Origin: DASSUW01 sp963803335
GTDB taxonomy: Bacteria > Actinomycetota > Thermoleophilia > Solirubrobacterales > Solirubrobacteraceae
Direction: 5' to 3'
NCBI GenBank assembly: GCA_963803335.1
Contig: CAWDME010000009.1
Coordinates: 62,001 to 126,000, forward strand
Length of the DNA stretch: 64,000 nt
Shown: positions 16,387 through 24,688 of the stretch, piece by piece
Layout: each line of letters starts with the position of its first letter
Numbering within the stretch: position 1 is the first letter of the stretch
Program-made: the position numbers and the translations under genes
Notes under the pieces: model-generated
Database searches by the model: none
The model's input: the letters and a program-made list of their open reading frames with translations, nothing else
What the model was told of the DNA's origin: nothing

Positions 16387-16413
16387 CCGCGCGGACGACG
16401 GCCGGGTCATCCG
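16380..16413. promoter_or_regulatory. Inverted repeat CGGATGAC/GTCATCCG before the protease gene
   Basis: CGGATGAC (16380-16387) and GTCATCCG (16406-16413) form a perfect 8-bp inverted repeat with an 18-base spacer, 57 bases upstream of the protease start. The arms are identical to those upstream of the adjacent response regulator (14446-14467). It is a good candidate site for that regulator. Confidence 0.5.
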
Positions 16414-16470
16414 CAAGATCGCGCGCGCGGCGGATGCCGGGCGCACGTGGGTGGGACGAGCATCACTGGC

Positions 16471-17610
16471 ATGCGACGCATCCTCCCCACAGCCCTCATC
16501 ACCCTCGTCTGCGGCGGCCTGGCCGGCGCCTTGGTCGGTCATCGCGCGGCCCCCGCGACGGTCGTCTCGCCGATACCGCAGGCGGCCGCCGTGACAAGCG
16601 ACACCACACTCACGCCCGCGGCGCTCTACCGCCGTGATGCCCCCGGCGTGGCGGTCATCACCGCCACCACGACCAAGCAGGTGGCCGGCTCGTTCTTCAC
16701 GCCGCCCGCGACCGAGAAGGTGCAGTCCCTCGGCTCCGGCTTCGTGATCGACGGCAAGGGCGACATCGTCACCAACGACCACGTGGTCGCCGGCGCGTCC
16801 GGCGTGCGCGTCGGGTTCGGCAGCGGTTCGACCTACCCGGCCAAGGTGGTCGGCGCCGACCCGGGGTCCGACCTCGCGGTCGTACACGTCAACGCGCCGT
16901 CCTCGGCACTGCATCCGCTGGCGTTCGACAGCTCGAGCGCGGTCGTCCCCGGCGACCCGGTCTACGCGATCGGCAACCCGTTCGGGCTCGACCGCACGAT
17001 GACGGCCGGGATCGTGTCCGCCACCGGCCGCGACATCCAGGCGCCCAACGGGTTGACGATCCCCAACTCGATCCAGACCGACGCGCCGATCAACCACGGC
17101 AACTCCGGCGGCCCGCTGCTCGACGCCGCCGGGCGCGTGGTCGGCGTCAACGCCCAGATCGAGGGCGGCACCGTCGATGCGAACGTCGGCGTCGGCTTCG
17201 CGATCCCGAGCGACACCGTGCGCTCGGTCGCGCAGCAGCTGATCGCCAACGGGAAGGTCGAGCACGCGTTCATCGGCGTGCAGGTCGAGACGATCCCGGC
17301 GGGCGTGGCCAAGATGGTGCGCGGCCTCCCGCCGGCCGGCGTCACGATCGCGAGGGTGTCGTCCGGCAGCCCGGCGGCGCGCGCCGGTCTCCGCGCGGCG
17401 ACCCACCAGGTCACCGCCGACGGCCAGACCGCCCTGCTCGGCGGCGACTCGATCACGGCGCTGGACGGCAAGCCGATCCGCAGCGCCGACGATCTCGCGG
17501 CGGCGGTCGCGCGACTCAAGCCCGCTGATCGCATCACCCTCGCGGTCTCGCGGGGCGGGGCGACGCGGACGGTGACGTTGACGTTGGGCGCTTCGCCGAC
17601 CTCGACGTAG
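16471..17610 (+). CDS. HtrA/DegP-like serine protease with PDZ domain
   Basis: A 379-residue membrane-anchored or exported protease. Residues 4-22 form a hydrophobic signal or anchor. The chymotrypsin-like domain has a complete triad: His104 in TNDHVVAG, Asp134 in GSDLAVV and Ser212 in HGNSGGPLLD. One PDZ domain covers about residues 275-375, with SSGSPAARAGL and GGDSITALDGKPI. HtrA proteases degrade or sense misfolded proteins at the cell surface. I use ATG 16471 because the signal sequence begins there; GTG 16447 is an alternative. The position next to a two-component system with a shared inverted repeat suggests control by that system. Confidence 0.9.
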   Translation: MRRILPTALITLVCGGLAGALVGHRAAPATVVSPIPQAAAVTSDTTLTPAALYRRDAPGVAVITATTTKQVAGSFFTPPATEKVQSLGSGFVIDGKGDIVTNDHVVAGASGVRVGFGSGSTYPAKVVGADPGSDLAVVHVNAPSSALHPLAFDSSSAVVPGDPVYAIGNPFGLDRTMTAGIVSATGRDIQAPNGLTIPNSIQTDAPINHGNSGGPLLDAAGRVVGVNAQIEGGTVDANVGVGFAIPSDTVRSVAQQLIANGKVEHAFIGVQVETIPAGVAKMVRGLPPAGVTIARVSSGSPAARAGLRAATHQVTADGQTALLGGDSITALDGKPIRSADDLAAAVARLKPADRITLAVSRGGATRTVTLTLGASPTST

Positions 17611-17614
17611 ACCC

Positions 17615-17738
17615 CGGCTGGGTAGGACGGCGGAGGATTGGCCGCCTCGGCGGGACCCTGGCGCTTTTTCGTCGATATGCGACGAAAAGGCGCCAGAGAC
17701 CGAGACCGCGCCGGCTCCCCCGCTGCCCTACCCAGCCG
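17615..17738. repeat. Palindromic element, copy B
   Basis: The outer 12-bp perfect inverted repeat is CGGCTGGGTAGG (17615-17626) and CCTACCCAGCCG (17727-17738). The inner 17-bp inverted repeat, CTGGCGCTTTTTCGTCG (17658-17674) and 17680-17696, has one mismatch and a 5-base loop. It lies between the convergent ends of the protease and the SDR gene, 4 bases after the protease stop. The right end and the following 15 bases or so, including the SDR stop codon, are identical to copy C over about 36 bases. It probably folds into a strong hairpin on either strand and may serve as a bidirectional terminator. Confidence 0.75.
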
Positions 17739-17746
17739 CAGTTGGC

Positions 17747-18550
17747 TCAGGCCGCCACGGCGTCCGCAGGCACGGCGGGCGACCGCCCCGCCAGCACGCC
17801 GCCGTCAATCGGCAGCGTGGTGCCCGTGATCCAGCCGGCGCCATCGCCGGCCAGGAAGAGGATCGCCTCGACGACGTCGGAGGGCTGGCCGCGGCGGCCG
17901 AGCGGGTGGAACGGGTCGACGGAGTCGAGCACCTCCAGGGCGGTCTCGCGGTCCATGAATCGCTCGTAGGCCGGCGTCTCGACGAACGCGAGCGCGACGG
18001 TGTTCACCCGGATGCGGTCGGCGGCGAGCTCGAGCGCGAGGTTCTTGGTCAGCACGTGGCGCCCGGCCTGGGCGGCGGAGTAGGCGCTCGTGGGCGTGGT
18101 GGCGATCGCGTCGACCGCCCACATCGAGCCGACGTTGATGATCGCGCCGCCGCCGCGCTCGCGCATCGCCGCCACGACGGCCTGGGACGTCCAGAAGGTC
18201 GGCCGCAGGATCGAGCCGAGCGCCTCCTCGAAGTGCTCCTCGGTCTGCTCCTCGAACGGCACCGGGCGGAAGATGCCCGTGCTATTGACGAGCACGTCGA
18301 CGCCGCCGAAGCGCTCGACGGCCGCGGCCACGAGCGCCTGCGCCTGCTCGCGCGTGGTGATCTGGCCGGGCACGATCAGCGTCCGCTCGCCGGCCGGGTC
18401 GAGCGCTGCCTGGACAGCCTCAAGCTTGTCGCGCCGCGTGCCGCTCAGCACGACGTTGGCGCCCTCGTCGAGAAAGCGCTGGGCGGCGGCGCGGCCGATA
18501 CCGCCTGCGCCGCCCGTGATCAGGATGGTCTTGTCCGCGAATAGGTGCAT
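17747..18550 (-). CDS. SDR-family oxidoreductase
   Basis: A 267-residue classical short-chain dehydrogenase/reductase. The cofactor motif is ILITGGAGGIGRAA, the structural NNAG-like motif is VLVNSTGIF, and the catalytic region has a Ser in INVGSMW and the YxxxK-type motif as YSAAQAGRHVLTK. In that motif the Lys is replaced: Tyr is followed by Gln where Lys is expected, so catalysis may be altered. The C-terminus has ITGTTLPIDGG. ATG 18550 is preferred over 18556 because TATATT lies exactly 7 bases upstream. It is divergent from a MarR gene, which probably represses both. Confidence 0.85.
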   Translation of the reverse strand: MHLFADKTILITGGAGGIGRAAAQRFLDEGANVVLSGTRRDKLEAVQAALDPAGERTLIVPGQITTREQAQALVAAAVERFGGVDVLVNSTGIFRPVPFEEQTEEHFEEALGSILRPTFWTSQAVVAAMRERGGGAIINVGSMWAVDAIATTPTSAYSAAQAGRHVLTKNLALELAADRIRVNTVALAFVETPAYERFMDRETALEVLDSVDPFHPLGRRGQPSDVVEAILFLAGDGAGWITGTTLPIDGGVLAGRSPAVPADAVAA

Positions 18551-18597
18551 ATGCATCAATATACATGCATTGACACCTAATGCAAGTGCAGTAATAT
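18551..18597. promoter_or_regulatory. Back-to-back leaderless promoters with MarR operator
   Basis: Plus strand: TTGACA (18570-18575), 16 bases, TAATAT (18592-18597), then the MarR GTG 8 bases later. Minus strand: TTGCAT-like -35 (18585-18580), 16 bases, TATATT (18563-18558), then the SDR ATG 7 bases later. The inverted repeat ATGCAT (18551-18556) and ATGCAT (18565-18570), with further TGCA steps, overlaps the SDR -10 and reaches the MarR -35. This AT-rich island stands out sharply from its surroundings and looks like a MarR operator that shuts both genes. Confidence 0.7.
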
Positions 18598-18605
18598 GCA
18601 CATGC

Positions 18606-19004
18606 GTGGACGACGACACGCTCACGACCTGGCGCGCGTTCCTCAACGCCCATGCGCGCGTGACACGCGCGATCAGCCGCGACCTGGCGGCCGCCGGCCT
18701 CCCGGACCTGAGCTGGTACGACGTCCTGTGGGCGCTGTACCGCGGTCCGCTGCGGGTGAAGGAGCTGGCCGAGGCCGTCGTGCTGTCCCCGACCGCGATG
18801 AGCCGGTTCGTCGACCGCGTAGAGCAGGCCGGCTACGTGCGGCGTGAGCCCCACCCGCAGGACCGCCGCGCGCTGCAGGTCACGATCACCGACGAGGGCC
18901 GCGCGCTGCTACGGCGCATGTGGCCGATCTACTCGCGCGGCATCGACGAGCACTTCGGCGGCCAGAGCAAGGCGTTCCGGGCCGCGCTAGACCGGATGGG
19001 ATAG
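18606..19004 (+). CDS. MarR-family transcriptional regulator
   Basis: A 132-residue winged-helix protein. Helices at residues 5-30 form the dimer interface. The recognition region has LRVKELAEAVVLSPTAMSRF, then VDRVEQAGYVRREPHPQDRRA, the standard MarR wing with its DRR motif, followed by ITDEGRALLRR. The GTG at 18606 is 8 bases after a near-consensus -10, so the transcript is probably leaderless. It likely represses itself and the divergent SDR and releases DNA on binding a small, probably phenolic or lipophilic, ligand. The 3' end overlaps the convergent peptidase by 18 bases. Confidence 0.9.
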   Translation: MDDDTLTTWRAFLNAHARVTRAISRDLAAAGLPDLSWYDVLWALYRGPLRVKELAEAVVLSPTAMSRFVDRVEQAGYVRREPHPQDRRALQVTITDEGRALLRRMWPIYSRGIDEHFGGQSKAFRAALDRMG

Positions 19005-20033
19005 CCGCGCCATCGCTTCCCGCAGCCGCTCCTCGGTGAGGGCGTGCGCGGTCGCCCCGCCGCGGCCGGTCATCGTTTCGGCCGCGAGCAGCGCGTTGAC
19101 GATCGCGGCCTCGGTGGCCTCGATCGCCGCGTAGAAGAGCGGGTTCAGGCGGGTGTCGGCGACCATCGTGAGCGGGATCGTCGGCGGGTCGCCGGCTCGT
19201 GTGTGCTCGCGCGCCGGCAGCCCCTGGCGGACGGTCGAGAACGCGAGTACGAAGTCCCCGCTCGAGTGCTCGCCGGCGCCGCCGGTGCGCCCGATGCCGA
19301 GCGTGCACCGCTGCGCGAGCCTCCGGCACTGGTGCGGCAGCAGCGGCGCGTCCGTCGCGCACAGGACGATGATCGAGCCGTCTGTCTCCCACGGGAGCGG
19401 GACCACCTCCGGCCCGAGGAGGTGCCCGACCGGCAGCCCGTTGACCGCCAACCGCTCGCGCCCGCCGTGGTTGGCCTGCACGAGCACGCCCACCGTCCAG
19501 CCGTCGTCGATCACGCGCGAGGCGCTCCCGAGCCCGCCCTTGAACCCGTGGCAGATCATCCCGGTGCCGCTGCCGACGGCGCCGACCTCGACGGGCCCGG
19601 ACGAGGCGCGCGCGAGCGCCTCGTGCACGTGCTCGGCGCGCACGTGGAAGCCGTTGATGTCGTTGAGCACGCCATCCCACGTCTCGCCGACGACCGGCAG
19701 GCTCCAGTACCGCTCGTCCTCGTCGCGGCCGGCGACGTCGGCGGCGACGATCGCGTCCCGCACCACACCGACGCTGTGCGTGTTGGTCAGGCCGATCGGC
19801 GTCGACAGGCAGCCCCAGTCGCGGACCCACTCCAGCCCCGTGACCTCGCCGTTCCCGTTGAGCGTGTGTGACGCCGCGAACAGCGGCTCGCGCCCGTCGT
19901 GCGGCACGACCACCGTGACGCCCGTGCGGACATCCTCGCCCTCGATCAACGTGACGGAGCCAACATGGACCCCGTCGACGTCGGTGATCGCGTCGAGCGG
20001 CCCGGCGGGCAGCGTGCCGACCGTCACGGTCAC
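18987..20033 (-). CDS. P1-family (DmpA-type) aminopeptidase/esterase
   Basis: A 348-residue protein of peptidase family S58 (DmpA, L-aminopeptidase D-Ala-esterase/amidase). It opens with ITDVDGVHVGSVT and has the family block HTLNGNGEVTG. Toward the C-terminus, SVTDTR-like TMVADTRLNPLFYAAIEATE is present. Members cleave themselves before a Ser that becomes the N-terminal nucleophile; the likely processing region here is GIGRTGGAGEHSSGDF, with the SSGDF serine pair matching the family's cleavage context. The GTG start overlaps the luciferase-like gene stop (GTGA). Physiological substrates are short peptides or beta-peptides in known members. Confidence 0.85.
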   Translation of the reverse strand: MTVTVGTLPAGPLDAITDVDGVHVGSVTLIEGEDVRTGVTVVVPHDGREPLFAASHTLNGNGEVTGLEWVRDWGCLSTPIGLTNTHSVGVVRDAIVAADVAGRDEDERYWSLPVVGETWDGVLNDINGFHVRAEHVHEALARASSGPVEVGAVGSGTGMICHGFKGGLGSASRVIDDGWTVGVLVQANHGGRERLAVNGLPVGHLLGPEVVPLPWETDGSIIVLCATDAPLLPHQCRRLAQRCTLGIGRTGGAGEHSSGDFVLAFSTVRQGLPAREHTRAGDPPTIPLTMVADTRLNPLFYAAIEATEAAIVNALLAAETMTGRGGATAHALTEERLREAMARLSHPV

Positions 20034-20941
20034 AGGAGCGGCCTCACCTCGGCGCCGAAGCGGGAGAGCTGCTCGTCGCGGGCCTCGCGCCGTGGGATGA
20101 GCACGATGGTGTCGGCGCCGGCCGCCCACAACTCCGCGATCGCGCGGGCGCAGTCGCGCCCGTCGCCCGCGACCGCCAGTGCGCGCAGGCGGTCGTCCTC
20201 GGGCCGCGCGGCATCGTCCGCCAGCCCGGCCCGCCGGCGCAGCTCGCGGTACAGCCCGAGCTGCAACCACGCCTCGACCGACGGACGCAGCGCCTCGGCT
20301 GCGGCCGAACGGTCGTCGTCGATGCTCAGCCACGCGTAGACGACGGTCGTCCCGGCGCCCGCTAAGCCGCGCGCCCAGCGCACGGCCTCCGGCACCGCGC
20401 CCTCCGGGAGCAGGATCCCGTCCGCGCAACGGCCGGCGATCTCCAACCCGCGCGGGCCTGCCGTCCCGATCAGGAGCGGCGGCGCCGGGGACGGCCGGTG
20501 CGCGAGGCGGACGCGGTCAAGGTTGACGTGGCGGCCGTGCGTCGTCACCGCGTCGCCCGCGAGCAGCGAGTAGACCGCGCTCACGGTCTCCTCGAGCGCG
20601 GCCAGCCGGTCCGGTGGCCGCGCGTCGATCTGCAGCATCCACGGCTCGACGCCGTGCCCGAACGCCACGGTCAGGCGGCCAGGGTGGACGCGCGCCAGGC
20701 CCGCTATCTCCATCGCCGTCAGTGCCGGGTTGCGCAGGGTGACCGGCAGCAGGCCGATCCCGACGCGGAGCGCGTCTGTGGCTGCCAGCGCGGTCGCGGC
20801 CATGGTCAGACCGCCGGCGAGGAAGCAGTCCTCGACCAGCCACAGCTCGGCAAAGCCGTCGCTCTCGACGTCGCGTGCGAACCCGGGCAGGTCCTCAGGC
20901 GGCCACTCGGGCCGGAACAGGACGCCGAGCGCTTTAGCCAC
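20030..20941 (-). CDS. LLM-class F420- or flavin-dependent oxidoreductase
   Basis: A 303-residue luciferase-like TIM-barrel protein. Typical features are ELWLVEDCFLAGGLTMAATA near the N-terminus, VGIGLLPVTLRNPALTAMEI and VAFGHGVEPWM, and a late AGADTIVLIPR strand that closes the barrel. In actinobacteria many such proteins use coenzyme F420, others FMN; the sequence does not decide. The GTG start is 5 bases past the stop of the coiled-coil gene and the stop overlaps the peptidase start, so the three form one minus-strand unit. Confidence 0.85.
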   Translation of the reverse strand: MAKALGVLFRPEWPPEDLPGFARDVESDGFAELWLVEDCFLAGGLTMAATALAATDALRVGIGLLPVTLRNPALTAMEIAGLARVHPGRLTVAFGHGVEPWMLQIDARPPDRLAALEETVSAVYSLLAGDAVTTHGRHVNLDRVRLAHRPSPAPPLLIGTAGPRGLEIAGRCADGILLPEGAVPEAVRWARGLAGAGTTVVYAWLSIDDDRSAAAEALRPSVEAWLQLGLYRELRRRAGLADDAARPEDDRLRALAVAGDGRDCARAIAELWAAGADTIVLIPRREARDEQLSRFGAEVRPLL

Positions 20942-20946
20942 TCAGG

Positions 20947-21264
20947 TCACAGGAGTCCGCGGCCCGCGAGCTCGGCGACGACGCTGCGACGCTGCCACGG
21001 ACGCGCTTCCGCGAGGTAGCGCAAGGCCTTGCGCACCTCGTGCTCGCGCGCGCGGGCGTCGGCGGCGGCGCTGCGCAGGCTCGCGATCTGGTCGTTGAGT
21101 TCGACGGTCGATTCGCGCAGCTCCTCCAGCTCGGCCTGCTCGTCGGTCGTCCACTCCCAGGCGGGCGGCGCGGAGGCCATCAGCGGGTTGGGCCGCGAGC
21201 GACCTTTCTGCGCCAGCGCCGCGCGCAGCTCCTCGCCGGAGATATGCGGTTCGTGCTCGCTCAT
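20947..21264 (-). CDS. Small coiled-coil protein of unknown function
   Basis: A 105-residue protein. Residues 45-85 form a predicted coiled coil (TDEQAELEELRESTVELNDQ, then IASLRSAAADARAREHEVRK). The N-terminus is polar and the C-terminus (YLAEARPWQRRSVVAELAGR) is basic. I recognise no family. ATG 21264 has no clear ribosome-binding site. It is the first gene of the unit that continues with the luciferase-like enzyme and peptidase and is divergent from the GH13 gene, 37-52 bases apart. Confidence 0.6.
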   Translation of the reverse strand: MSEHEPHISGEELRAALAQKGRSRPNPLMASAPPAWEWTTDEQAELEELRESTVELNDQIASLRSAAADARAREHEVRKALRYLAEARPWQRRSVVAELAGRGLL

Positions 21265-21316
21265 GTGGCGGGCATTCGGCCCTTGCGGGTCGGTTCCTGC
21301 AATGCTCGCCGCGGCG

Positions 21317-23536
21317 ATGGAGATCGTGCAGTTCGAGTACGTGACCGGCCTGGCGCGGAGCCCGTTCACCGTGGCGTCGCTGCTCGGCAGCTGGGACGGC
21401 TGGGCGCCGCGGCCGATGCGGCGCACGGACGCCGGGTTCGCGGCCGCAGTCGAGCTCGACGGCGCCGGCGAGCGGTTCGCCTGGGGCGTCCAGCTCGAGC
21501 GTGCGGACGGCACGCGGCACTGGGGCATCATGGCCGAGGTGCCGGACCTCGACAGCCGGGCACAGGAGCGCTCGTTCGTGCTCGGCGACGGTGATCGGAG
21601 CGAGACGTACCGCCTCACCCAGCATCGCCGGCTCGGCGCGCGCCGGCAGCCCGGCGGTGGCATCGCATTCACCGTCTGGGCGCCCAACGCGCGCGCCGTC
21701 GAGGCGGTGTTCGGCGGGCCGTCGGGCTACATCGCCGACGACGGCCACGGCGGCGGCGAGACGCTCGCGCTGAAGCCGGCCGCCGACGGCCCGTGGCGCG
21801 TCGAGGCCGCAGACTTCGACGCCTTCGCGGGCCGCCGCTACATGTACCGCGTGACGCGCGAGGACGGCGCGCCGGTCTACCGCACCGACATGTTCTCGCT
21901 GCACCAGATCGGCGAGGGCGCCTTCAACCCGCGCGGCGCGCACTTCGACGGCACGCCGGCCGAGCTCGACGGCACGCCGAGCTGCTCGGTGGTCCTCGAT
22001 CCCGGCCCGCCCGTCGCCCGGGCGCCGCGCCGCGTGGAGGACCTCGTGATCTACGAGCTGCACCTGGGCGCGCTCGGCTACGGGCGCGAGGAACCGGGCA
22101 CGTTCGCCGACGCGATGGCGCTCCTCCCCTACCTCGAGGACCTCGGCGTCAACGCCATCGAGCTGCTGCCGCTGTTCGAGTTCAGCGGCGTGCTGTCGTG
22201 GGGCTACGGGTCGTCGCACTTCCTGGCGATCGAGACGAGCGCCGGCGGGCGCGACGCGCTGAAGGCGTTCGTCGCCGCGTGCCACGAGCACGGGATCGCG
22301 GTGCTGATGGACGTCGTCTACAACCACTACACGCCCGAGGCCGACCGCGCGGCGTGGATGTACGACAGCCCGCGCGACGACCACAACGTCTACCTCTGGT
22401 ACGAGGACCCGCCGGGGAGCTACGTCGACAACGTCTCGAGCGGCTGGGCGCCGCGCTACCACGACGAGCACGTCCGGGCCCTGTTCGTGAGCAGCGCCGC
22501 GATGCTGGTGGACGAGCTCGGCATCGACGGCCTGCGCGTGGACCAGACGACGTCGATCCACTCCTACAACGCCCTGCACTCGGACGGCCGCCCACTCGGC
22601 GCCGCCAACGTCTTCGGCCGCAAGTTCCTGCGCGAGCTGTGCCAGACGCTCAAGACGATCGATCCCGACGTGATCCTGATCGCCGAGGACCACTCGGGCT
22701 GGGACGTGGTCAAGCAGCCCGCCGAGACCGGCGGCATCGGCTTCGACGCCACCTGGTACGTCGACTTCTACCACCACCTGATCGGCGACAAGGACGAGGG
22801 GCCGGAGTACGCGAAGCTGCTCAACACGGCGGCAAGAGACTTTTCCCAGCCACCCACGCCCCTGGCGATGGGCGCCTTCGCGGACGCGCTGGCGGCGAGC
22901 GCGGATCGCACGGTCGTGTACGTGGAATCGCACGACGAGGCCGGCAACGCGACGGACTCTCGGCGCACGATCCTCGCCGCCGTCAACGGCGCGCCGCTGG
23001 TGGGCGAGACGCGCCGCGTGGCCGAGGCGCGCACCCGCTGGGCCGCCGGCATGAACCTCCTCGCCCCCGGCACCCCGATGTTCCTGATGGGCGAGGAGGT
23101 CGGCGCCTCGCAGCCCTACACGTACGACCGCTTCGCCGAGAACAAGGAGGACCTCGAGGGGCTGCGCGCGGGCAGCGGCGCCGGGCTGTTCCGCTTCAAC
23201 CGGGATCTGATCCGGCTGCGGCTGGCCGAGCCCGACCTGCGCTCGCGCGCGATCGAGATCGTCCACGTCAACGACGCCGGCCGCGTGCTCGCGTTCCGGC
23301 GCAGCGACTTCCTCGTCGTGGCCAGCCTCGCCGACAGCTCCTACGACGATCCCGACTACCGGATCGAACACCCCGCGCTGGCCGGCGCCGGGTGGCAGGA
23401 GGTCTTCAACAGCGACGCGCAGGCGTACGGCGGCGACAACGTCGGCAACGGCGGCGCGACGCTATGGCCGAGCGGCGACGCGCTCGACGTCGTGATCCCG
23501 GCCCGTGGGTTCGTTGTCCTGCGATGTCGTCGGTGA
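21317..23536 (+). CDS. GH13 alpha-glucan enzyme, branching-enzyme-like
   Basis: A 739-residue GH13 protein. An N-terminal beta domain of about 110 residues precedes a CBM48-like domain (IAFTVWAPNARAVEAVF), then the (beta/alpha)8 barrel beginning DLVIYELHLGALG. The four conserved regions are present: DVVYNH, GLRVDQTTS (nucleophile Asp), IAEDHSG (acid/base Glu) and VESHDEAGN (second Asp). The HDE form of region four is typical of branching enzymes, whereas TreZ has HDQ. A role in glycogen branching, with pgm-glgC-glgA elsewhere in the window, is likely but not certain. ATG 21302 is an alternative start. The stop overlaps the next gene by 13 bases. Confidence 0.82.
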   Translation: MEIVQFEYVTGLARSPFTVASLLGSWDGWAPRPMRRTDAGFAAAVELDGAGERFAWGVQLERADGTRHWGIMAEVPDLDSRAQERSFVLGDGDRSETYRLTQHRRLGARRQPGGGIAFTVWAPNARAVEAVFGGPSGYIADDGHGGGETLALKPAADGPWRVEAADFDAFAGRRYMYRVTREDGAPVYRTDMFSLHQIGEGAFNPRGAHFDGTPAELDGTPSCSVVLDPGPPVARAPRRVEDLVIYELHLGALGYGREEPGTFADAMALLPYLEDLGVNAIELLPLFEFSGVLSWGYGSSHFLAIETSAGGRDALKAFVAACHEHGIAVLMDVVYNHYTPEADRAAWMYDSPRDDHNVYLWYEDPPGSYVDNVSSGWAPRYHDEHVRALFVSSAAMLVDELGIDGLRVDQTTSIHSYNALHSDGRPLGAANVFGRKFLRELCQTLKTIDPDVILIAEDHSGWDVVKQPAETGGIGFDATWYVDFYHHLIGDKDEGPEYAKLLNTAARDFSQPPTPLAMGAFADALAASADRTVVYVESHDEAGNATDSRRTILAAVNGAPLVGETRRVAEARTRWAAGMNLLAPGTPMFLMGEEVGASQPYTYDRFAENKEDLEGLRAGSGAGLFRFNRDLIRLRLAEPDLRSRAIEIVHVNDAGRVLAFRRSDFLVVASLADSSYDDPDYRIEHPALAGAGWQEVFNSDAQAYGGDNVGNGGATLWPSGDALDVVIPARGFVVLRCRR

Positions 23537-24270
23537 CGGTGGGTGGGCGGCGGATCGAGGTCGTCGAGCTCGCCGGCTCCGAGGATGGTGCGCCGCTGGT
23601 GTTGCTGCACGAGGGCCTCGGGTCGGCGCGGCTGTGGCGCTCGTTTCCGGCCGACCTGCATGCCGCCACCGGGCGCCGCGTGATCGCGTTCTCGCGCTAC
23701 GGCCACGGGCGGTCCGAACCGCAGCCGGAGCCGCGCACGCCCGCGTTCTTCCACACGGAGGCGCTGGAGGTGCTGCCCGAGGTGCTCGCCGCGCTCGCAG
23801 CGGATCGCCCCGTGCTCGTCGGCCACAGCGACGGCGGCTCGATCGCGCTGATCCACGCCGGCCACCACCCGGTGAGCGGGCTCGTGCTCATGGCCCCGCA
23901 CGTGGTGGTGGAGGACGTCACGGTCGCCGAGATCACGGAGACACGGCGGCGCTACGTCGAGGGCGACCTGCGCGAGCGGATGGCACGCCACCACGACGAC
24001 GTCGACGCCGCGTTCTGGGGCTGGTGCGACGTCTGGCTCGACCCCGAGTTCCGTGGCTGGAGCCTGGAGGCCGACGCCGAGCGGGTGTCGGCGCCGGCCC
24101 TGCTCATCCAGGGCCGCGACGACCCGTACGGCACGCTCGATCAGCTCGACCGCATCGAGGCGCGCGTGCGCGGGCCGGTCGAGCGGTTCGTCGTCCCGGG
24201 CGGCCACAGCCCGCACCTCGAGGCGCCGGACGAGGTGCTCGCGGCGATCGGCGCCTTCATCGCGGCCTGA
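23524..24270 (+). CDS. Alpha/beta hydrolase
   Basis: A 248-residue alpha/beta-hydrolase-fold protein. The oxyanion region is VLLHEGLGSARLW, the nucleophile elbow is VGHSDGGSIAL (Ser), the acid is in LIQGRDDPYG and the catalytic His is in GGHSPHLEAP. Arrangement and length match small esterases or C-C hydrolases of the MhpC type. There is no signal peptide. It overlaps the end of the GH13 gene by 13 bases, so the two are co-transcribed, and it converges with the thioesterase. The substrate is unknown. Confidence 0.88.
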   Translation: MSSVTVGGRRIEVVELAGSEDGAPLVLLHEGLGSARLWRSFPADLHAATGRRVIAFSRYGHGRSEPQPEPRTPAFFHTEALEVLPEVLAALAADRPVLVGHSDGGSIALIHAGHHPVSGLVLMAPHVVVEDVTVAEITETRRRYVEGDLRERMARHHDDVDAAFWGWCDVWLDPEFRGWSLEADAERVSAPALLIQGRDDPYGTLDQLDRIEARVRGPVERFVVPGGHSPHLEAPDEVLAAIGAFIAA

Positions 24271-24688
24271 CAGCGATCGTGACCTCGACGAGCGCGCACA
24301 GCCTGCCCTGCTCGTCCACGAAGTCGAGGCTCCAGACCCAGCGGTCGGCCTCGCGGCTGCGGCGGCGCGCGATCGCCTCGATCGTGCCGGCCGTGACCGG
24401 GCGCAGGAAGCTCGCGTTGTTGCTCATCCCGGCGGCCCCGAACCCGTCCTTCCACACCGGGAGCACCGTCGCCACCGACGCGACCGTCTCGGCGACCGCC
24501 GAGTAGATGCCGCCGTGCAGCAGCCCGAGCGGCTGCTTGAGGTTCTCGCGCACCTGGAAGCGCACGCGGGCGCGCTCCTCGGTCAGCTCGACCCATTCGA
24601 GGTCGAGAAAGCCCTCGAAGCTGCGCTCGAGCGGGATGAGGGGCGTTGGCAGGTCAGCGCCGGACGGGAGCCACGGCTGCTCGCTCAC
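24257..24688 (-). CDS. PaaI-type hotdog thioesterase
   Basis: A 143-residue single hotdog domain. The signature LGLLHGGIYSAVAETVAS carries the HGG motif of the PaaI/YbdB family and the downstream acidic residue (Glu in AETVAS). These enzymes hydrolyse aryl- or acyl-CoA thioesters; PaaI rescues CoA trapped in ring-hydroxylated phenylacetyl-CoA. The GTG at 24688 overlaps the stop of the aldehyde dehydrogenase (GTGA), making it the last gene of the paaY-to-paaI-like operon, which supports an aromatic-CoA role. Confidence 0.85.
   Translation of the reverse strand: MSEQPWLPSGADLPTPLIPLERSFEGFLDLEWVELTEERARVRFQVRENLKQPLGLLHGGIYSAVAETVASVATVLPVWKDGFGAAGMSNNASFLRPVTAGTIEAIARRRSREADRWVWSLDFVDEQGRLCALVEVTIAVRPR

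Noticed and set aside
20942..23371. An 809-codon open frame on the minus strand opposite the GH13 gene
   Set aside because: GH13 regions I-IV are in perfect order on the plus strand; the minus frame is compositionally biased and motif-free.
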